Of a stretch of 7,604 nucleotides of DNA, positions 6,831 to 7,604 are shown one piece after another. A model generated the notes under the pieces. It was not told the DNA's origin. It did not search any database and worked only from the letters and a program-made list of their open reading frames with translations. Origin of the DNA: an uncultured Halieaceae bacterium (GTDB lineage: Bacteria > Pseudomonadota > Gammaproteobacteria > Pseudomonadales > Halieaceae); the NCBI GenBank assembly GCA_938074135.1, contig CALJFL010000040.1, positions 1 to 7,604 of the forward strand. Reading direction: 5' to 3'. The translations under genes and the position numbers were made by a program. The first letter of the stretch is position 1. Each line of letters starts with the position of its first letter.

Positions 6831-6986
6831 ATGCAACAGCTTATCACCGCGCTGGCGCTGCTCACGCTGCTGCTGGCCGGCTGCGGTCAGACAGGCCCAC
6901 TTTACCTGCCTGGTAACGCGCCGGAACAGGCGGATAACCAGGCCCAGCAGCCCACGGCCAACGATGACCCGGCCGCCCCGGAATAG
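6831..6986 (+). CDS. lptM: Small lipoprotein LptM (YifL/LppL-like)
   Basis: A 51-residue lipoprotein. In E. coli LptM (formerly YifL) binds the LptD/LptE LPS translocon and promotes its oxidative maturation at the outer membrane. The signal peptide is short (MQQLITALALLTLLLAG) and ends in the lipobox LAGC, making Cys18 the lipidated residue. The mature N-terminus CGQTGPLYLP is the conserved family motif. The remaining tail is Ala, Gln, Asp and Pro-rich and low in complexity, as in other members. AGGGA at 6818-6822, 8 nt before ATG 6831, supports the start. It is followed after 15 nt by lysA, matching the lppL-lysA order of Pseudomonas. The gene is short and easily missed. Confidence 0.92.
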   Translation: MQQLITALALLTLLLAGCGQTGPLYLPGNAPEQADNQAQQPTANDDPAAPE

Positions 6987-7001
6987 GCTAGAGAATACGC
7001 C

Positions 7002-7604
7002 ATGGAACACTTTAACTATCGCGATCAGCAACTGCACGCCGAGGGCGTAAACGTGAGTGCCATCGCCGAACAGGTGGGCACACCAACCTACGTCTACTCC
7101 CGGGCTGCCCTGGAATCGGCCTTGCAAGAGTACCAGCAGGCATTGGCCGGCTGCCCGCATCTGGTGTGCTTTGCGGTAAAAGCCAATTCCAACCTGGCAG
7201 TTCTCGATACCCTGGCGCGCCTCGGTGCTGGCTTCGATATCGTCTCGGTCGGTGAACTGGAGCGGGTCGTGGCCGCTGGAGGCGATCCCGGCCGCACGGT
7301 GTTTTCCGGCGTCAGCAAGCAACCCAACGAGATTCGCCGGGCGCTGGAGCTGGATATACGCTGTTTCAACCTGGAATCACCGGCAGAACTGGAGCAGCTG
7401 AACACCATCGCCGGCGAGATGGGCGTGACCGCACCGGTATCGGTGCGGGTAAACCCCGACGTCGATGCACAAACACACCCCTATATCTCCACCGGCCTGC
7501 GCGAAAACAAGTTCGGTGTCGAAGTTGACCAGGCGTTGGCCGTGTATCGCCGGGCTACCGAATTGCCTCATATCGAGGTGGTCGGGCTCGATTGTCACAT
7601 CGGC
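7002..7604 (+). CDS. lysA: Diaminopimelate decarboxylase, N-terminal 201 residues, cut by window edge
   Basis: PLP enzyme (fold type III, alanine racemase-like barrel) that decarboxylates meso-diaminopimelate to L-lysine. The 201 codons seen are about half of a typical protein. Recognisable blocks are FNYRDQQLHAEGV (4-16), TPTYVYSR, the PLP-lysine motif CFAVKANSN with Lys60, GAGFDIVSVGELERV, VFSGVSK, NPDVDAQTHPYISTGL (148-163), ENKFGV, and GLDCHIG at the edge. Two substitutions are visible: valine in SVGEL where SGGEL is common, and serine in GVSK where GVGK is common. Both fall at positions I believe vary in the family. It lies 15 nt after lptM with a weak purine-rich stretch (GAGAA) as ribosome site, so it is probably co-transcribed with lptM. 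dapF is often next, beyond the edge. Confidence 0.97.
   Translation, partial: MEHFNYRDQQLHAEGVNVSAIAEQVGTPTYVYSRAALESALQEYQQALAGCPHLVCFAVKANSNLAVLDTLARLGAGFDIVSVGELERVVAAGGDPGRTVFSGVSKQPNEIRRALELDIRCFNLESPAELEQLNTIAGEMGVTAPVSVRVNPDVDAQTHPYISTGLRENKFGVEVDQALAVYRRATELPHIEVVGLDCHIG

Noticed and set aside
6728..6865. Extended cyaY start inside the divergent lipoprotein gene
   Set aside because: CyaY of normal length starts at 6727; the extension would cross lptM and both candidate promoters and has no family similarity.

Overview
The window looks like a chromosomal segment of a gammaproteobacterium related to Pseudomonas or the marine Cellvibrionales-type lineages. The evidence is gene order and protein type: an AlgZ/FimS-type sensor kinase divergent from argH, and cyaY divergent from a small LptM lipoprotein followed by lysA, are arrangements known from Pseudomonas and relatives. 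I see no transposase, integrase, phage gene, CRISPR array, tRNA or rRNA. Every gene reads intact except the two cut by the window edges.

Layout. (1) 1-889, minus: membrane sensor histidine kinase of the LytS/AlgZ type, C-terminus cut by the left edge. (2) 994-2406, plus: argH, argininosuccinate lyase. (3) 2471-3469, minus: zinc-independent NADP(H) oxidoreductase of the CurA/PTGR MDR branch, convergent with argH. (4) 3647-5386, plus: 579-residue metal-dependent amidohydrolase related to N-acyl-D-amino-acid deacylases, divergent from the oxidoreductase across a 177-nt region and ending in a good intrinsic terminator. (5) 5420-6403, minus: exported DUF3187-type protein, probably an outer-membrane beta-barrel. 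(6) 6407-6727, minus: cyaY (bacterial frataxin), 3 nt upstream of the DUF3187 gene and so probably co-transcribed with it. (7) 6831-6986, plus: 51-residue lipoprotein LptM. (8) 7002 to the right edge, plus: lysA, diaminopimelate decarboxylase.

Functional reading. The flanks are housekeeping: arginine biosynthesis, Fe-S cluster assembly, LPS-transport assembly and lysine/DAP metabolism, plus a two-component sensor whose regulator (algR) would be expected just beyond the left edge. The middle part (oxidoreductase, amidohydrolase and DUF3187 gene) is the less conserved portion and holds the more interesting signals. These are a sigma-54-like promoter motif in front of the oxidoreductase, an amidohydrolase that appears to lack two of the canonical metal-binding histidines, and a frataxin gene tightly linked to a predicted outer-membrane protein. 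I found no strong evidence for a wholly new system; the findings are modest and hedged accordingly.
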